Of a stretch of 64,000 nucleotides of DNA, positions 11,645 to 24,479 are shown piece after piece; positions within the stretch are counted from its first letter, which is position 1; each line of letters opens with the position of its first letter. Under the pieces are notes generated by a model that searched no databases, had not been told where the DNA came from, and saw nothing but the letters and a program-made list of their open reading frames with translations. A program made the translations under genes and the position numbers. The stretch comes from Gavia stellata (taxonomy: Eukaryota; Chordata; Aves; Gaviiformes; Gaviidae): the NCBI RefSeq assembly GCF_030936135.1, contig NC_082603.1, positions 23,774,880-23,838,879 of the forward strand, read 5' to 3'.

Positions 11645-12439
11645 TTTAGCTGATTTTTAGGGGCAAGGCAGCTGTCTGGGGAGGCCGAGGGCGTGGAGGC
11701 GCAGCAACAGGAGGGCAAAAATGGAAAATGGCTGGAAAAAGGCTGCGGGTTTGGGCAGGGCCTGAGTGGGGTGTGGAGGGTTGGCTCGAGGTTGGTGGTG
11801 AGGGCATGAGGGAAATGGCCGAAAGACAGCCCTGGCATCGCTCTCACACCCTCTGTTTTCTCTGGTGCTCGGGAGGTGGAGCCGGTCCTGTCACAGTCCA
11901 ATGCCATCTCGACATCTATTTCAAACGGGAGTCCCAGTCCTCCTGCGGCTTCCCACAGGGTGGTCGCGGTCCACCCCAGGAGGCAAAGCAGCAGCATGGT
12001 TGGCAGAGAGGCCACGCGAAGCCTGGGTCATCATCTAAAGCCAAGGCACAGCATCCTGGTCACTCACAGGTGGTGGCGCACACACCTTCACAAGAGCTCT
12101 ATGTCAACGGGAGGCCCTTGGCTTGGATGGTTTAGATGGACTCTTCCAGTCTTACACTTTCAGGAAACAACGACCTACAGATCAATAAACAAGTGGCACA
12201 TATACTCATTTTTTTTCCCAGTGACACCACAACAGCTACTGCAAGCATTTGGAAACACAGGATAGAAGGACACTCCAGAGACATTAAGCCTGACTGCATG
12301 TTGTTTCCAGCACCACTTCATCCTGTGCTGTCTTCACAGATTTAGGAAGCTTCATCTTAAAAAGTGGCTGGGCTTTGACTCACACTCATCTGATCTGAAG
12401 GCAGTTTCAGAATTCACTATTTTAATTGTTAGGAATCAT
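11645..12439. other. Intergenic stretch upstream of ELOVL1, no convincing gene
   Basis: GC content falls from the promoter into ordinary intergenic sequence. The only curiosity is a minus-strand frame starting with ATG at 11,997 whose first residues (MLLLCLLGWTATTLW) resemble a signal peptide. The frame then runs as Pro/Ser-rich sequence through the ELOVL1 promoter and stops at 11,218. I recognise no family in it. Confidence 0.4.
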
Positions 12440-13600
12440 CTTCTCATTTCCAGCTTAATTTGATGCACAGTCAGTTAATATCCATTTGTTCCTGTGCCAG
12501 CATTGTCTTTTATCTCACATAGGTCCTTGCCTTGGTATTTATGCTCCAATGTATTTATAGGCAGCAGTCATCTCCCTCTCAGCCATTACATGGAAGACTA
12601 AACAAGTTTTTCCAGCATTTTCTTACTAGCCAGCCTGTCCCTGCAGCTAATGCCATGGTAACTCTTCTGGCTGTGTTGCTGTTCAAGTTCCCTCTCCTGA
12701 AGCCAGGTGACCAGGAGTGAAGGAGTGGTCACAGACTTGGTGCGCAGCTGGTGAGAATTCCCTCTCTGTATACAGCCAGGGCTGCATTTGCCCTTCTCAG
12801 TCCCACTTTGCAGTGACAGCTCAGAGTCACTGTAGCCAGTTACTCCTGTAACTCCTCTTCTTGCAGTTCACAAAGTCTCCCAAATGAAGTAAAGAACTGC
12901 ACTCCTGGTGACTTTCAAGCCTTTTTTTGGTGGCATTCCTTTACTTTCCCCTACAGTACGAATGCACCACAACATTCTGATTTCATCGGATTACACCTAA
13001 TATTTGTGCCACTCCTTAAGGAAATCAATTTATAAGAATGTCCACAAAGTACCTCAGTAGTGACCTTCTGCGTGTTGTGGTATTCTCCCTTTCACCAGGC
13101 TCTGCTTTCATCTTGACTTTAACCACTCCTTCCCGCATGAAATTGCTCCAGTATCTACCAAGGTTCCCAGTTGGTCTCAAGGTTCCCACCTGCTTCCCTG
13201 GAGTTCACACAGGGCCTACAGCTTTACAGAAAGGTTTTCTTAACTATCAGGTTAGTCAGACAAAGTAGACTATATTTTATCCCACTTTCCATTTCCTGTC
13301 CATGTGCTATGTTACTCTTTAATTGAATACTATTAACATCAGACTGGCAGGCCTGCAGCTGTCTGGATCACTCTTTCTCCCTTGTTAAGTATAGGCATCA
13401 GTCTTGTTTGCTATTCTTCACTTCTTTTTCTTTTTTGTCCTCCTTTTATTTTGCACCATTACACTATTTTTAGTTGATCCATGGTCCAATTCAGTGGAAA
13501 TCTTGCTATGTTGTTTGTCATGAAATGAGACATCACCAGTGGATGCCTTCACACTCCCTCGTAGATAATTTCCTACCTTGTATCCCACATCTCATAGTTT
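12440..13600 (-). repeat. Old CR1/L3-type LINE remnant, inverted
   Basis: Read on plus, the text follows the reverse complement of the 3' half of the L3-like CR1 elements common in turtles, crocodiles and old bird DNA. Recognisable blocks are 'CCATTTGTTCCTGTGCCAGC', then 'TATTTATAGGCAGCAGTCAT' with 'CTCCCTCTCAGCC', then 'AGACTAAACAAG', and near 13,345 'GGCAGGCCTGCAGCTGTCTGG'. The order of these blocks is that of the family, so I read this as one worn copy in minus orientation. The reading frame is destroyed. Boundaries are approximate. Confidence 0.65.
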
Positions 13601-16600
13601 TCTCCAAGCATTCCTTCTCTCCTCTGGATCCACCCTTGCTGGAAGGCTTGTCAGGCTCTAACAATGAGCCCCAAATTGCACAGCCCAGCCTCTTCCTGCT
13701 ATTGGAATAAATTTCCAGGTCACTGTCTTCTCCTGCTCTGAATACAATTTCTTTCTCTTCTCTCTCAGGCCTGGATTCTACTTCCCTGTTGTGTCTGCTG
13801 TCTCCACCATTATTCCTGTGTGGTATTTGTTATTTAGTTTTTCCCTTGCTACCACATCTTCTGTTTCTCTCCTTAATTCTCCAATACATCAAATATATTT
13901 TTCCATTTTATTTCTCCTCTATTAGTTGTTTTTTCTTTTCACACTCACTTGCTTTGATGGGTCACCTTTGTCTGCATGTCTGCCTTTTTTTACTTCTCAT
14001 GCTCAGCAGGTGTCTGCAGTTCTTCGGTGTCCCCCCTTCCCACCACGTCCCTGGAGCTCCAGCAGCCTGGGCAGGAGCTGCAGGCGGTGCGAGGACCCTG
14101 GTCTGCCGGAGCACCCTGGCTGTGGGCGAGTGGATACAGCGCAGTGCTGGCCCAGTTACAGCTGGCTGGGGAGGTGATGCAGAGTCTCCTCCTAACCCTT
14201 GGGGACAGGCCTCCAGCAAGGACTTGACTAATCTGATGCATGTTTTGGATCTGGGCTTCTGCCTTCCAGCCTCTTTGGAAGCAGGGTAGCACGAGCACAT
14301 GAAGCAAAGAAAATCCCCCAAAAATAAGGGAGATGAGGGTGAGGGAGACAAGGCCAGAATGATGTGACCCATTGTATAGAGCCTGATGTTCCCAAAGTGT
14401 CTGGAGAGAGACTTTTATAAATGGATAATCTTCTGCTTCCATCTTGAATCCTGCCTCTGTGACCTGAAATCTGGGAGAGAAGCTGTTTGCAGCCAGCCAA
14501 GCGCGTCGCTCTGACTGCAGTCTGGACACCCGAACCAGAGATGATTGTGTCACATGCCTGGACAAGGGTGTCCTTCCTGCACCAACCACTCCTGCAGCTG
14601 GCAAAGTCCTACAGGTCATTAACTCTTCATCTGCAGTTCAGGAAATAACCTGGCTATTGTGCTTTTGGTCGCAGCAGCCAGGGCTGCACCAGGCTCCAGT
14701 TTGGGAGAACTTAAGCTCCTTCCTCCATTGCTTATCCTGGAGAACAGCACACCATTTCCACTGTAGCTTTAGTGAGGGTCTTGCTGATCCTTCTCAACAT
14801 GGAGATCCAATCAGATGGAGGTGGGTGTGAGTCTCTGCACTCCTCCTTTCCATTGTTCCCTCCACCAGTTCTTGTCTTCTGCTTTCTCCTTGCTTCTTGC
14901 AGAGCCAGGTGCACCTCTCTTTCTCCTTGTTGCTCTGTTTTGGTGCAAAAAACAGGTGTGCACTAATGTAACCTGCTAAAGGCACAAAGATGGAAGCCAT
15001 CATCAGTGCAGAGGATTATCGGACAGGAAGGTCTGGAGGAACTAAGCAATGAAAAAGAAATGAAGTTCAATGAAAGTTTATGACCTTAGGGATTAGTAAC
15101 GATAATTTCTTCAACATGTGATGAGAGATGCTGGTGCAGTTTTTCAGTATTGCAACTTTTCTGGTGCTAGTCAAGAAGAGCGGCTTAGGATCACCATGCA
15201 GCTGGGTGGGAAAAAGGGGTGTTTCAGCCCCTCCAGGTGCTAAGTTTCTGAGTTTTTATGGCAGAGATAGAAATTATCAAAATCCTGGCTTTCTGGGGAA
15301 CCAAAATATCTTTTTGATCATGTCTGATTTATATAGTAAGTTTATATTCTCTTATTCACTGAATTTATAACTATGATTTTTTTTTTTAAATACTGAAAAA
15401 TTGAATCAGGAGCTTTTTATGTGGCAAAAACATTTACATTATTCAACTTGAAAAATCTAAAAGATAATAAAAAACCCAAAAAATTTAGTGAAATTAAACA
15501 CATGTGCACTTGGCCCTGTAATTTTTCAGTAATGTATTTGACGTACATAGTTAGCAAATTCACCTACCTTACTACACTTGTGGAGTGAAAAGAGGATTTC
15601 CAGATCCTCCCATCCTTTTCTTTTTAATCCTGAAAAGCCAGCGATTTTGCATGTGATCAGATAAAAACACTGAATGTAAATTGGCTCTCTAATGTTGTTT
15701 AACCCTTCTCCCTTTCTACCAAGGCTGGACCCTAAAGCACTATCAACCGCACATCATTGCTGCACACCTTCTCTGTGACTCCGTGCTGACAACCGCAAAA
15801 CATCCAAGAAATGCTCCTACACCACCTCTGTCTATACTGAGAAACTAAAACAAGGCTTTCATGGCCACTAAAAGTGGAGACAGATGACAATACTCTGAGC
15901 CTGAAGGACCATTAAATGCCGTAATGTCAGTCTTCGATTTCAATAAATGGAGATGGGCAGATGGGCCATGCCCGACCACGCATGCTTTGCAAAGCTCAGG
16001 TTGATGTGCTGTCTCCTTCCATGGTTGATATCAACATTAAGTGACTCATCTCGTGCAAAATTTTGTCTGTTGTTTATGCTGATTACATCATGCTGGCAGT
16101 AAAGGCCAATTACCCCATAGCTGTCAGTGTTGCCCTCTTCCCCTTCAGCCAGAACAAATACCTTCAGTCCTGGAATCCGAAGTCCCCAGAAGCCCCTCAA
16201 GGTACCAGGAAACAACTCACAATGTTCCTGTAGCCAGCAGGCATGAAATGACCCCACTGAAATCCCTGCTGTATCATGATACTCTAGTTTTACTTTAAAA
16301 CATCACCTGGAAAAAGGCATACATACCATGAGATAAAAGGGAAGGTAGAAGAAACATCACCCAGAAGCTTGCAGGCACCGGGGTGGTACACTGGAACACA
16401 GATGCTTTGATGGCAGACTTTCACCCTGGTGTATTTAATTGCTGGAATTTGCCTGCCAGCTGGGGTGGGCAACACGCATGATTGCAGTTTCCTGTTGAGA
16501 TGAGAATTCTTTATCAGCTGCATAAAAGCCAGCAGCCTCTCCAGCATGAGCCCTGACACCCACCTCCATAGGCTGGCAACATCACCCCGGCAATGTGTGA

Positions 16601-19600
16601 CACCCTGGGGTCCTCCACAGACATGACAGAAGTTTCAGCCCACTCTGGACCTGCTAAAGCATCCCCATTTGTTCCTGTGGCCTATAGGATAATCTTAAGG
16701 AATAACGGTGCTTGTTCCAAATCCACACAAATCCTGGATGGGGAACAGGCAGCAGAGCCATGGGTGGAGCAAGGCACCCGAGGAGACTAAAAGCCTGGAG
16801 AAGCCCATTCTTCAGTGCCTCTGCATGGCAGCAGGTGCAGCAAGGCCAGCTCAAGGCCCAGAACAGACTGGTAGGAGGTTGGAAAGGGTCAGGAGGTTTG
16901 GGGACTTCAACACATGCAGCACAACAGGAGTCCTTGGTAACCAGCGCAAGCATTTGTGACTGTCCACATGCAGTGTGCTGTGGTAAAAGACCACGGCAGC
17001 TCTGCGAGCTCTGTCTCTGGTAGTGACCTGAAAACTGCCTTCTCAGGGAGCTTTCAAGGCTGTCTCATGGGCACATGCTCCTGAAGAGAGAAAATGCAAG
17101 TGATAGGAAAGCCCTGGTCCTGCTCATCCCCAGAATCTTCCTTCCCATCTGAAGCCATTTCATTTTATCTCTGTGATTTAGAGCCCACAGGAGTTGATCG
17201 GCTCTGGGAACCTGTCCCAGATTGCCTGGAGCCTGAGAGAGCAGCTTGGGGAAGCCAGGTGACTTCTCCACCCCTGGCAGGCAGTTGGGATTACAGTCAC
17301 ATTTGGTGACTTGACACCCACATGCCACGCTCCACAACTGTGTCCCAGGGCTGCCCTCCTAATGCGTGGTGCAGCGGCGTCATGCAGCTCCATGGAATGA
17401 ACAAAGCCAGAAGAAAAACCCCTCCCAAGTGCTCCAGGCTTTGCTGGAGACTCCTGGGAAGACTTTGCCTTGACCTGAAGTGGCCACAGAGTCCTGAGCA
17501 GAGGCTGCCCAGGCCAGGTGTCCCAGGTGCTGCACCTCAGCCGTGGGGCAGCAGGGGCTGTGGGCAGGCACTCGTGCAAGCTGCCAGGCATCAGGCTGAG
17601 CACACTGCTGGTCACTTTGCAGGGACTAAGCCACAGAAAGGACATTGTCAGAGCGGAGGATTGTTCTGGGAGAGCAGGCCACACAAAGAGGGATTGTTCT
17701 GCTGTGAAATGAGGCCGTGTTTCAGCTTCAGCCGGGGCTGGGTTTTGCCTGCCGGTCCAGGCTGCAGGCTGGCAGGGGATGCTGCCTGCTCCCCAGTGGC
17801 TGCCATCCTCCCAGGCCTGCCTGGCATCTTCTCGGCTTCTGAGGTTCTCCACTGGCACAGTCAGCAGCACAGTGCGTGGGGAGGAAAAGGAAATTGAGGG
17901 GTAAGAGAACTCATGGCAGGTGCTGCCGTGGGCTCTGGCACCTGCCTGGCAGGTCCAAGGGGCACAAGGGTAGGGGAGAGCAGCAGTGGGGCAGCTCCCA
18001 CAGTGAGGGGCTGCAGTGTTTCTCCCAGATAACCAGGAGCAACCGTCCACCCTTGAAGGGAAAGATATAACCAGGAGGAAAAGAGAGATATGCAGTAAAC
18101 TGCTCCAAGATAGTGGGCAGAGAATGTAGTGGCCTCCTTTCTGCAAATACTCACCTCTCCAAAAAGTGTTGTTGATGGTGAAATGTCACAAGCCTCCTTG
18201 GATGCCCTCATGCCTGCACTGTGTATGGGGACAAGCATCTTGCACTCAAGCTCCAGAAAGATACAGCAGGGAGCACAGGACACGAAGAAGCAAAGGAGAG
18301 GGAGCTGCATGCTCAAAGTGCGGGCTAGAGCATTCCCATTAATTCCTTTTTTTTTTATTCCCTATGTAAGTGAATACAAATGGCTAAGAACGATGGTGGG
18401 CGCACCCACAAAGGCTTTGTGTGAGTTATTTCTGGCTCTGCAGCTTCGGCAGCCCAGCTCCTCCTGCCCGCAGACCCATACTGCCCAGCTCCCTGCCCAG
18501 CCCTGAGCTCTGCAGCGTGGGGCTGCACTTGATGTGTGCTCCCCCAGAGCCCCACGCAATCAAGTCACAACCTGGTGCATTGTTCCACTGACTGGAGAAA
18601 ACAGGCTGCGCTACGATGATGATGATGATGTCTGTGGCTGTTTCTATCACTGTGATGGCCATGGGAACCTAAATATACAAAAAAGCCAAAGTTACGGCTT
18701 CTCGGACCCACTTATGTAGAATGCATTTCTCAGGAGGGATACAAACTGGTCCTGCATCAGCTACTGCCATTGGCTCTTTAGGCAGTGCTTTGAAGTCCTG
18801 CCATGCTGCTGCAGCAGAGCAGGAGGCAAGAGCCATTTGTCCCATCCCATATAGCAGGATCCTGACTTCAGTACTGCATCAGTACCAAAAATAAACTCCA
18901 CGTAAACATCCACTGCACACTTCAAAGCCCAGTTCCCGCGGGAGCAGCACACCTCCGTGCTGCATGCCAGGGCGGGCAGAGCACAGGACTGGCACATGAC
19001 AGCGGGAGACAGACACATTCCACCAAGGCCACCTGGAAATAAGCACAGAAGGGGGAGGTCTGGGTTCAGAAGAGGAACATCCTGGGAAACACTGCAGATT
19101 CAGAATAACACCCACAGAGAGCAATGATGCCCCTTTGGCCCAAAGCATGGCCAGCAAACACTCAATGAAAGAAATAATGCAAAAGTACCCTGGGGCACAG
19201 TCTTTACTCAGAGGAAAGGAGCTGCCATGCCAAGCGGGACCTTAGCACGACTGCTAATTCAGTGCAGAAACTGCTTGGACATGATGGTAGCAAAGGGAGA
19301 AGCCTTACGGCAAGTGGGTAAATCAGTGACAGAATCTGAGCAGCAGTGAGAAGATAGCCACAGCAGGAACCACAGCTCTTGATCCCCCGACTTTGGAAAA
19401 TATGCATCTCATTCAGAAAAATACATACAGTAATTTCCTTTCTTTAAAAAACACACACATAAAAAAAAAAAAGTCAAAAGCTGCTCCTTCAGAGGAGTCA
19501 GCCAGCACACTTTGCATTACCTTATGTGCTTCCTCATGTACCAGGTTACCCCTGAGCAAATTGCAGGTTTTCATTAATTTCCAAGTGCAGGTTTTCACCA

Positions 19601-20950
19601 AGGCAATGTTCATGGATCCAGCCAAAGAGCTATGGTATCATAAGGACAATAAATAAACTGTGGAGTCACAGCAGCCTGAACTATTTTTATGGCATATATT
19701 ACAAATACATCCAAACTTCCTCTCAAGTGTGTACTTTTACTATGACAGCATCTATGTGAGGTACAAAGTGGCAACATTTTACTTCTAAGACAGAGGAAGA
19801 TTTATTGCATTCAGTTGGAAGGAGGAGCTCCATGGGATTTTTCCAAAGCACCTGTGTATTCATTTGTAGGCACCAGCTGTCATGTAGACACGCTCTGGCT
19901 CTCCTGGAGCCACCAAGCTCACGGGGGGAGCCCAGGGCAAAGCGGAGAGCCAACCTGGGGTTTCTGCTTCTACCACTCGGCTGTTTTCGCTCCGTTTGTG
20001 CCTTTGACTTTCAAGCAGTTCCTGAGCTTTTCAATGGCTGGTTCAGAGGCACATTTTGCTGCTGTTTCCATGTGTTTATCTCTCCTCTGAGCTGCAGGTG
20101 AAGCTGCTTTGGGAGCGATGCAGATGCAAAACTTGGCTTACTGCCTTTGGCAGCACATGCCCCATTATGTTGCTTCTTAGCATAAAAAAGTGCTCAGGCT
20201 CCCTCAGTCCAACCACCAGAAGACTTCTCCTTTGGTCCCAGACATTTCTGTCAGAAAGGTGCCATCCTAGCAGGAGGATGGAAGGCAGCCCCCCAGCCCA
20301 CACTGAGACCCTGTCTTCCTACCTTAGCTGTGGTACAGAGAGTGGAGAACTGCAGAGGTTCCCCTCCCTCAGCTGTCTCCCTGATCTCGGTCACATCTCT
20401 GCTCACACCTTATGTACTTCACCTCCACTGTAAAGGGTCAGTGACACCCACTTAAAAAATCTGTAGGTTAAAAAGCCAAACAAAAATGTTATGTTTTTCT
20501 TTTTTAAACAAAAGAAGACACCTGTGTGCACATCTCCGCTTGGGGACGGGACAAGAGAACAAACACGCGTCAGATGTTAGTTGTGCTGATCAGCGGATGC
20601 AGAGAGATACAGGGAAGTGGTGGCACCACGCCAAGCTTCATGGCTTCCAGAGGCAAGCCGGCCCAGGGCAGCAGCAGGACAGGCTGTGTGCACCACCCAG
20701 CACGGCTGTATGCACGATACGGGCTGGGAACGGTGGGACTGCGGATAGCTGGGCAGGAAGGAAAGGCAATAAATATCTTGCTCCTGCTTTTGGGAGGAAG
20801 CCAGATGAAGCATTCCTGTCACGAGGGTGAGATGCTTTCCACTCTAACAGTAACTCAGGAACATGTTAAACAACAGTTGCATAAAGTGAATGTTAAAAAC
20901 TCAGCAGTCTAGGTATCCTGCATCTCAAAATATAAAAAAAAATAACAATC
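13601..20950. other. Intergenic region, no gene recognised
   Basis: About 7.3 kb with no splice-bounded series of conserved exons. It begins T/C-rich on plus (13,600-13,960), contains an AT-rich stretch (about 15,340-15,560), a (GAT)5 run at 18,615-18,630 and a CA run followed by A's at 19,450-19,471. A long minus-strand open frame at 17,178-18,146 lacks an upstream ATG (it opens at TTG) and has no recognisable domain. A 209-codon minus-strand frame is listed separately. Confidence 0.5.
13990..14619 (-). other. Unassigned 209-codon open frame with one hydrophobic segment
   Basis: The frame opens with ATG at 14,619 and runs 209 codons. Around residues 60-115 it looks less random than the rest: an internal Met (residue 60) is followed by a mixed hydrophilic stretch, an N-glycosylation sequon (NGS, about residue 83), then a hydrophobic run of about 22 residues (VSLTLISLIFGGFSLLHVLVL). 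The remainder is Pro/Arg/Ser-rich. I recognise no family, there is no promoter signal next to it and no partner exon. Most likely it is a chance frame; a small membrane protein exon cannot be excluded. Confidence 0.12.
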
Positions 20951-20959
20951 TGGTTTTAA

Positions 20960-22505
20960 AAATCCAAACGATTAATGCTAACATTCAGTAAGACAAGGAA
21001 GCCTGGAGAAGCTCCAGAGAACAAGCAAGCTGATGTTATGCCAGCATTTTAAAAAAGTAAACAGGATGGCCTTGTAAACAGGTGTGTCTATTCAACAGTC
21101 ATCCCATGCAAAGTAGTAACCAAAAAATATGTGATCGTATTGATAGACTTAAAGCAGAGAAATATAAATACCAATCATCAGGGATTACAGACAATAAACC
21201 TGTCAAACTAACATGATAATTTTTGTGGCACTGTATACTCTTAAATATTGGAGAGCAAGCGTGTGCGATCAAGGAACAAAAGCGCCGGTGACCTGGCCAA
21301 GCGTGAGGCAGCAGAGGAGATTCTCCCTGGGGAGAATTAGCACCGAGGATGTGTTTCTAGCAGGGAGTGCTAAATAGCGTAAAGCTGATGACCTGGAAGG
21401 AAACAAAGTCATGATGGGTAAAGCATGCTGTCCTGGGAGCCAAGGGCATGTCAGCGATCTGGAGACCTTGGGATCCCTGGGGCAGCGGGGCTACGTGGCG
21501 AAAGGTGTCGATCCTCTGCACTAGAGCCTGACTGGTACCGAGGGGGAGCTTGGGGAGCCAGAACAAACCAGTGTCCATGCTCTCCATCACAATCCCACAC
21601 CTGAGCTGGGGCCCAGACAATGCGACAGTGCCTGCCGTGCCGGGGCTGAGCCTCCTCCCTGCCAAAATTATCCTACTAGGAAGAGACTAGTTCAAAAAGG
21701 GATTGGATGAGGCAGGGAAAAAAACCCTGAGGGCTCAGCGTGGCAGCACATCCCATGCTCGAGGGGAGAGTGTGCTTCCCTGATCGCCTGCTTGGCTCCT
21801 GCCGCAGCAGGGCACAGACTGAGCCTTTGCCCTGACACAACAGGGCTGTGCTTTTATTCTGACACAGTGCACTGGGAATGGTGAATCCCTGTTGGACTTG
21901 CAGGCCACAGTGACAAGCAGTGGACCATGAATTTCCACCATGACTTTATGGGTGAAAGGCCTGTTTCTCTTCCCTGCTTAAACATTCAAGCACTGGCAGT
22001 GACTGGATAGGAGGTTAAAGTCGCTCTGCATTTGAAATTCCCATTCCCACAATTAGAATAGCATGTCCTAGTCCAGAGTCCCAAAGGACACAGATGCATA
22101 AGAAGATTTGGACGTGAGCCAAGAAGTGGAAAATGGAAAATATGCCTTAAAGCAAAAGGGACTTTCATCAGTTCAGTTTATCGTAAAAAAGGATCAGGAA
22201 AGCTTGATGATGATATCCGACTCCTCTCTCTGGGACTAACAACTCAGGGGCTCACTCCCTGGTTGAGAAGATCCACCAACTTGAAAGGAATTAAAGAAAT
22301 GCAGCCTCAATATAAGGTGCAATAAAAAAATTAACCTTTAGAACAAGCTACCAGCCACTGTAGTGGAGACATATCAGTTCAAGATCAACTGTTTTCCTAA
22401 CAACAGTGCTCTAATTTACTCAAGAACTAATTCAGGGCAGCCTGTGTCATGCAGGAAGTTACGCTGGCGAGCCTAGCCAGCCTCCCCGGCTCTATAATCT
22501 ATGGA
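20960..22505 (+). repeat. Old CR1/L3-type LINE remnant, plus orientation
   Basis: The left part (about 20,985-21,260) resembles the reverse-transcriptase region of L3-like CR1 elements ('CCAGCATTTTAAAAAAGTAA', later 'AAACCTGTCAAACTAACATGAT'). The right part (22,330-22,505) resembles the family's 3' region: 'GAACAAGCTACCAGCCACTG', 'GCCTGTGTCATGCAGGAAGT', then a worn form of the terminal 'TCTATAATCTATGG'. The 1.5-kb distance fits a single element. The middle is too decayed for me to follow. Confidence 0.55.
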
Positions 22506-24064
22506 AAAAAACCCTGCCTGTATTTCCCTTCTTCGCGTCCAAGTGTGTGAAAGGTCTGGCCTGCCCCACTGGAGGCGTTTTCGGGAGAGCCAGGTTAGTG
22601 CGGGTAGCAGGCAGCCACGCTCTGCCTGTGTCCCAGGCTGCTGAAATTACCTCAGCCAGCTGCTAGTCCCAGCGCTCCTGTACTGAGACATTTTGGCTTT
22701 ATAAGGAAGCCAGTCTGGGAGGATGAAGTGAAGCAGCATCCTAGAGCTAAGGCTTTATGGATGACAAGTGCCAGGGATCTGACACATATTCCTCTGACAG
22801 TTTTCTGCCTTCCTTCCCAACAAAAGCTGGGACATGAGATAGAGCAGGGAACAGCCATCCCCATGGTGCTCAGCCCATCACAGGGCATAGCCCTCCAGGC
22901 ATTGCACAAAGCCCTCGCACCAGAGCCAGCAGAGTGCCCCTGCCTTCACACCAGCTCCCTGCTGCAGTCAGTGGCTCCTGAGAGAACCAGGAGCTGCACA
23001 TTCATTAGGAGCGAAAAGCAATCCCATCAGTCTGGCTGGGCTGGTGCCATTGCAGACATGTCACTGGGTTTATTCATAGTGAAGGGGCTTTGCTTACCGT
23101 ATAAGCTGCTCATGCTTCCAGCTCAACTTTCTGCTTCCCAGCTCAGTGCTTTTCAAGGGCCCACACATCAATATGGGTCGGTAACAGCCCTAGTCACAGC
23201 TTTGTGGAAGGTTTTGTTTTGGGAGAACAGCCCACAGCGTCCACAAATAAGCTGGATCTGATCAGCTCAGAGGCAAGCAGTGCAGGAGCAGCTGCAGGCT
23301 GTATCTGCTGAGTGGAGATTTCCTCACCCGTAAGATTGCTGACAGATGCTATTGAGTAAAATACAGTGCTGGCTTTCACCACAAGTCAAAAGGGAAGTCC
23401 AGGCAAGAGCAGCAAGAGGCACAACGGTTGTCTTTAGGATAGTGCTGTATGTACTGACATGCTCTGTGGGGATGTGTCTCCACCCTTTATTCTCAAGGGA
23501 ATCTTTCATTAGGCAGATTATATGTTACAGCTCAAGGGCAAAAAGTAGAACAGGGATGGCTTCACAATGCCCAGTTCCAAAGAGAAATGGGCCAGACCTC
23601 ACAGCCTGTCTAATTCGGAGGTGCCACGGTCCTGAGCAGATTGAAATACCTCTCTGAAGTAACAAATTAATCCTGAAGTAGCTAAGAAACTTTATAGCAA
23701 ACACAGAAGCAGAGAACTATGGAAGTGAAATCAGATCCAGCTGGGATTTGCAGGACCATCAGAATACAAAAGCTCTGTACTTCTGTTTCTGAAATGCTGC
23801 CTTCTTGCTGTGGGTCTTGTAACAGTCTTTCCCAGTATTTTGCTTTCTGGGGAATAGTCATAATGGGTTTACAATGAAGAAGATGTTTACTGCTTATGTT
23901 TGTACCCTGCTGACTCACTTTATAACAGCTCTTTACACATAAGCCTGCAGATCTAGCACTCAGCCTCCAACATTTGCTGTGTATTTTAGATTGGAGCTGC
24001 TCTGTAGCGTTACCCAAAGGGAAATGAGAGTCCTTATGACCCGAGGGATGGACAGCAGAGTCTC
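22506..24064. other. Intergenic stretch downstream of MED8, no gene recognised
   Basis: About 1.5 kb between the LINE remnant and the predicted MED8 cleavage site. It holds scattered open frames of up to 177 codons on plus (22,728-23,261), without domain, splice or promoter support. Confidence 0.45.
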
Positions 24065-24479
24065 ACAGTGTGCATAACAAGGTCTTTATTCAACAAGAGG
24101 AGTAAAGAAAGAACATCCCAAGTGAACAAGCAGAAACAAGGAGCAGTGCTCTGTGCAGCTCTTCAGGTTCTGTGTCAGGAAAGGGTAGTTGTCCTCCAGG
24201 CCAGACCTGAAGAAGATGGGATCAATACCAGAAGCAAAGTTCTATGCTCTGACTGAACAGAGAAGTACTTCTGTCCAGGAGACGTGGCCACTAGCCGCTG
24301 CACACGAGCCACCCAGCACTAAATAAAACCCAGGGAAGGGCCTCATAACCCCTGCCTCCCTGGGTATGGTGTGTGCATATGGGAAGGGGTCTTGGAAATC
24401 CTAGAAGGAATCCAGGTGTGCTGGCTGCAGCAGGAACAATGCTGGTAACTGCTGTTCCCTGGGTCTGGTTCATCTCAAC
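24065..24479 (-). other. MED8: MED8 3' untranslated region with poly(A) signal
   Basis: Downstream of the MED8 stop (24,480-24,482) the first canonical AATAAA on the minus strand is at 24,085-24,090. It is followed by a GT-rich stretch (CTTGTTATGCACACTGTGAG). Cleavage is therefore expected near 24,065, giving a 3' UTR of about 415 nt. Confidence 0.65.

Noticed and set aside
17178-18146. 322-codon minus-strand open frame, the longest in the window
   Set aside because: It opens at TTG; the nearest ATG leaves about half its length. It has no recognisable domain, no splice or promoter context, and the composition is that of GC-rich non-coding DNA.
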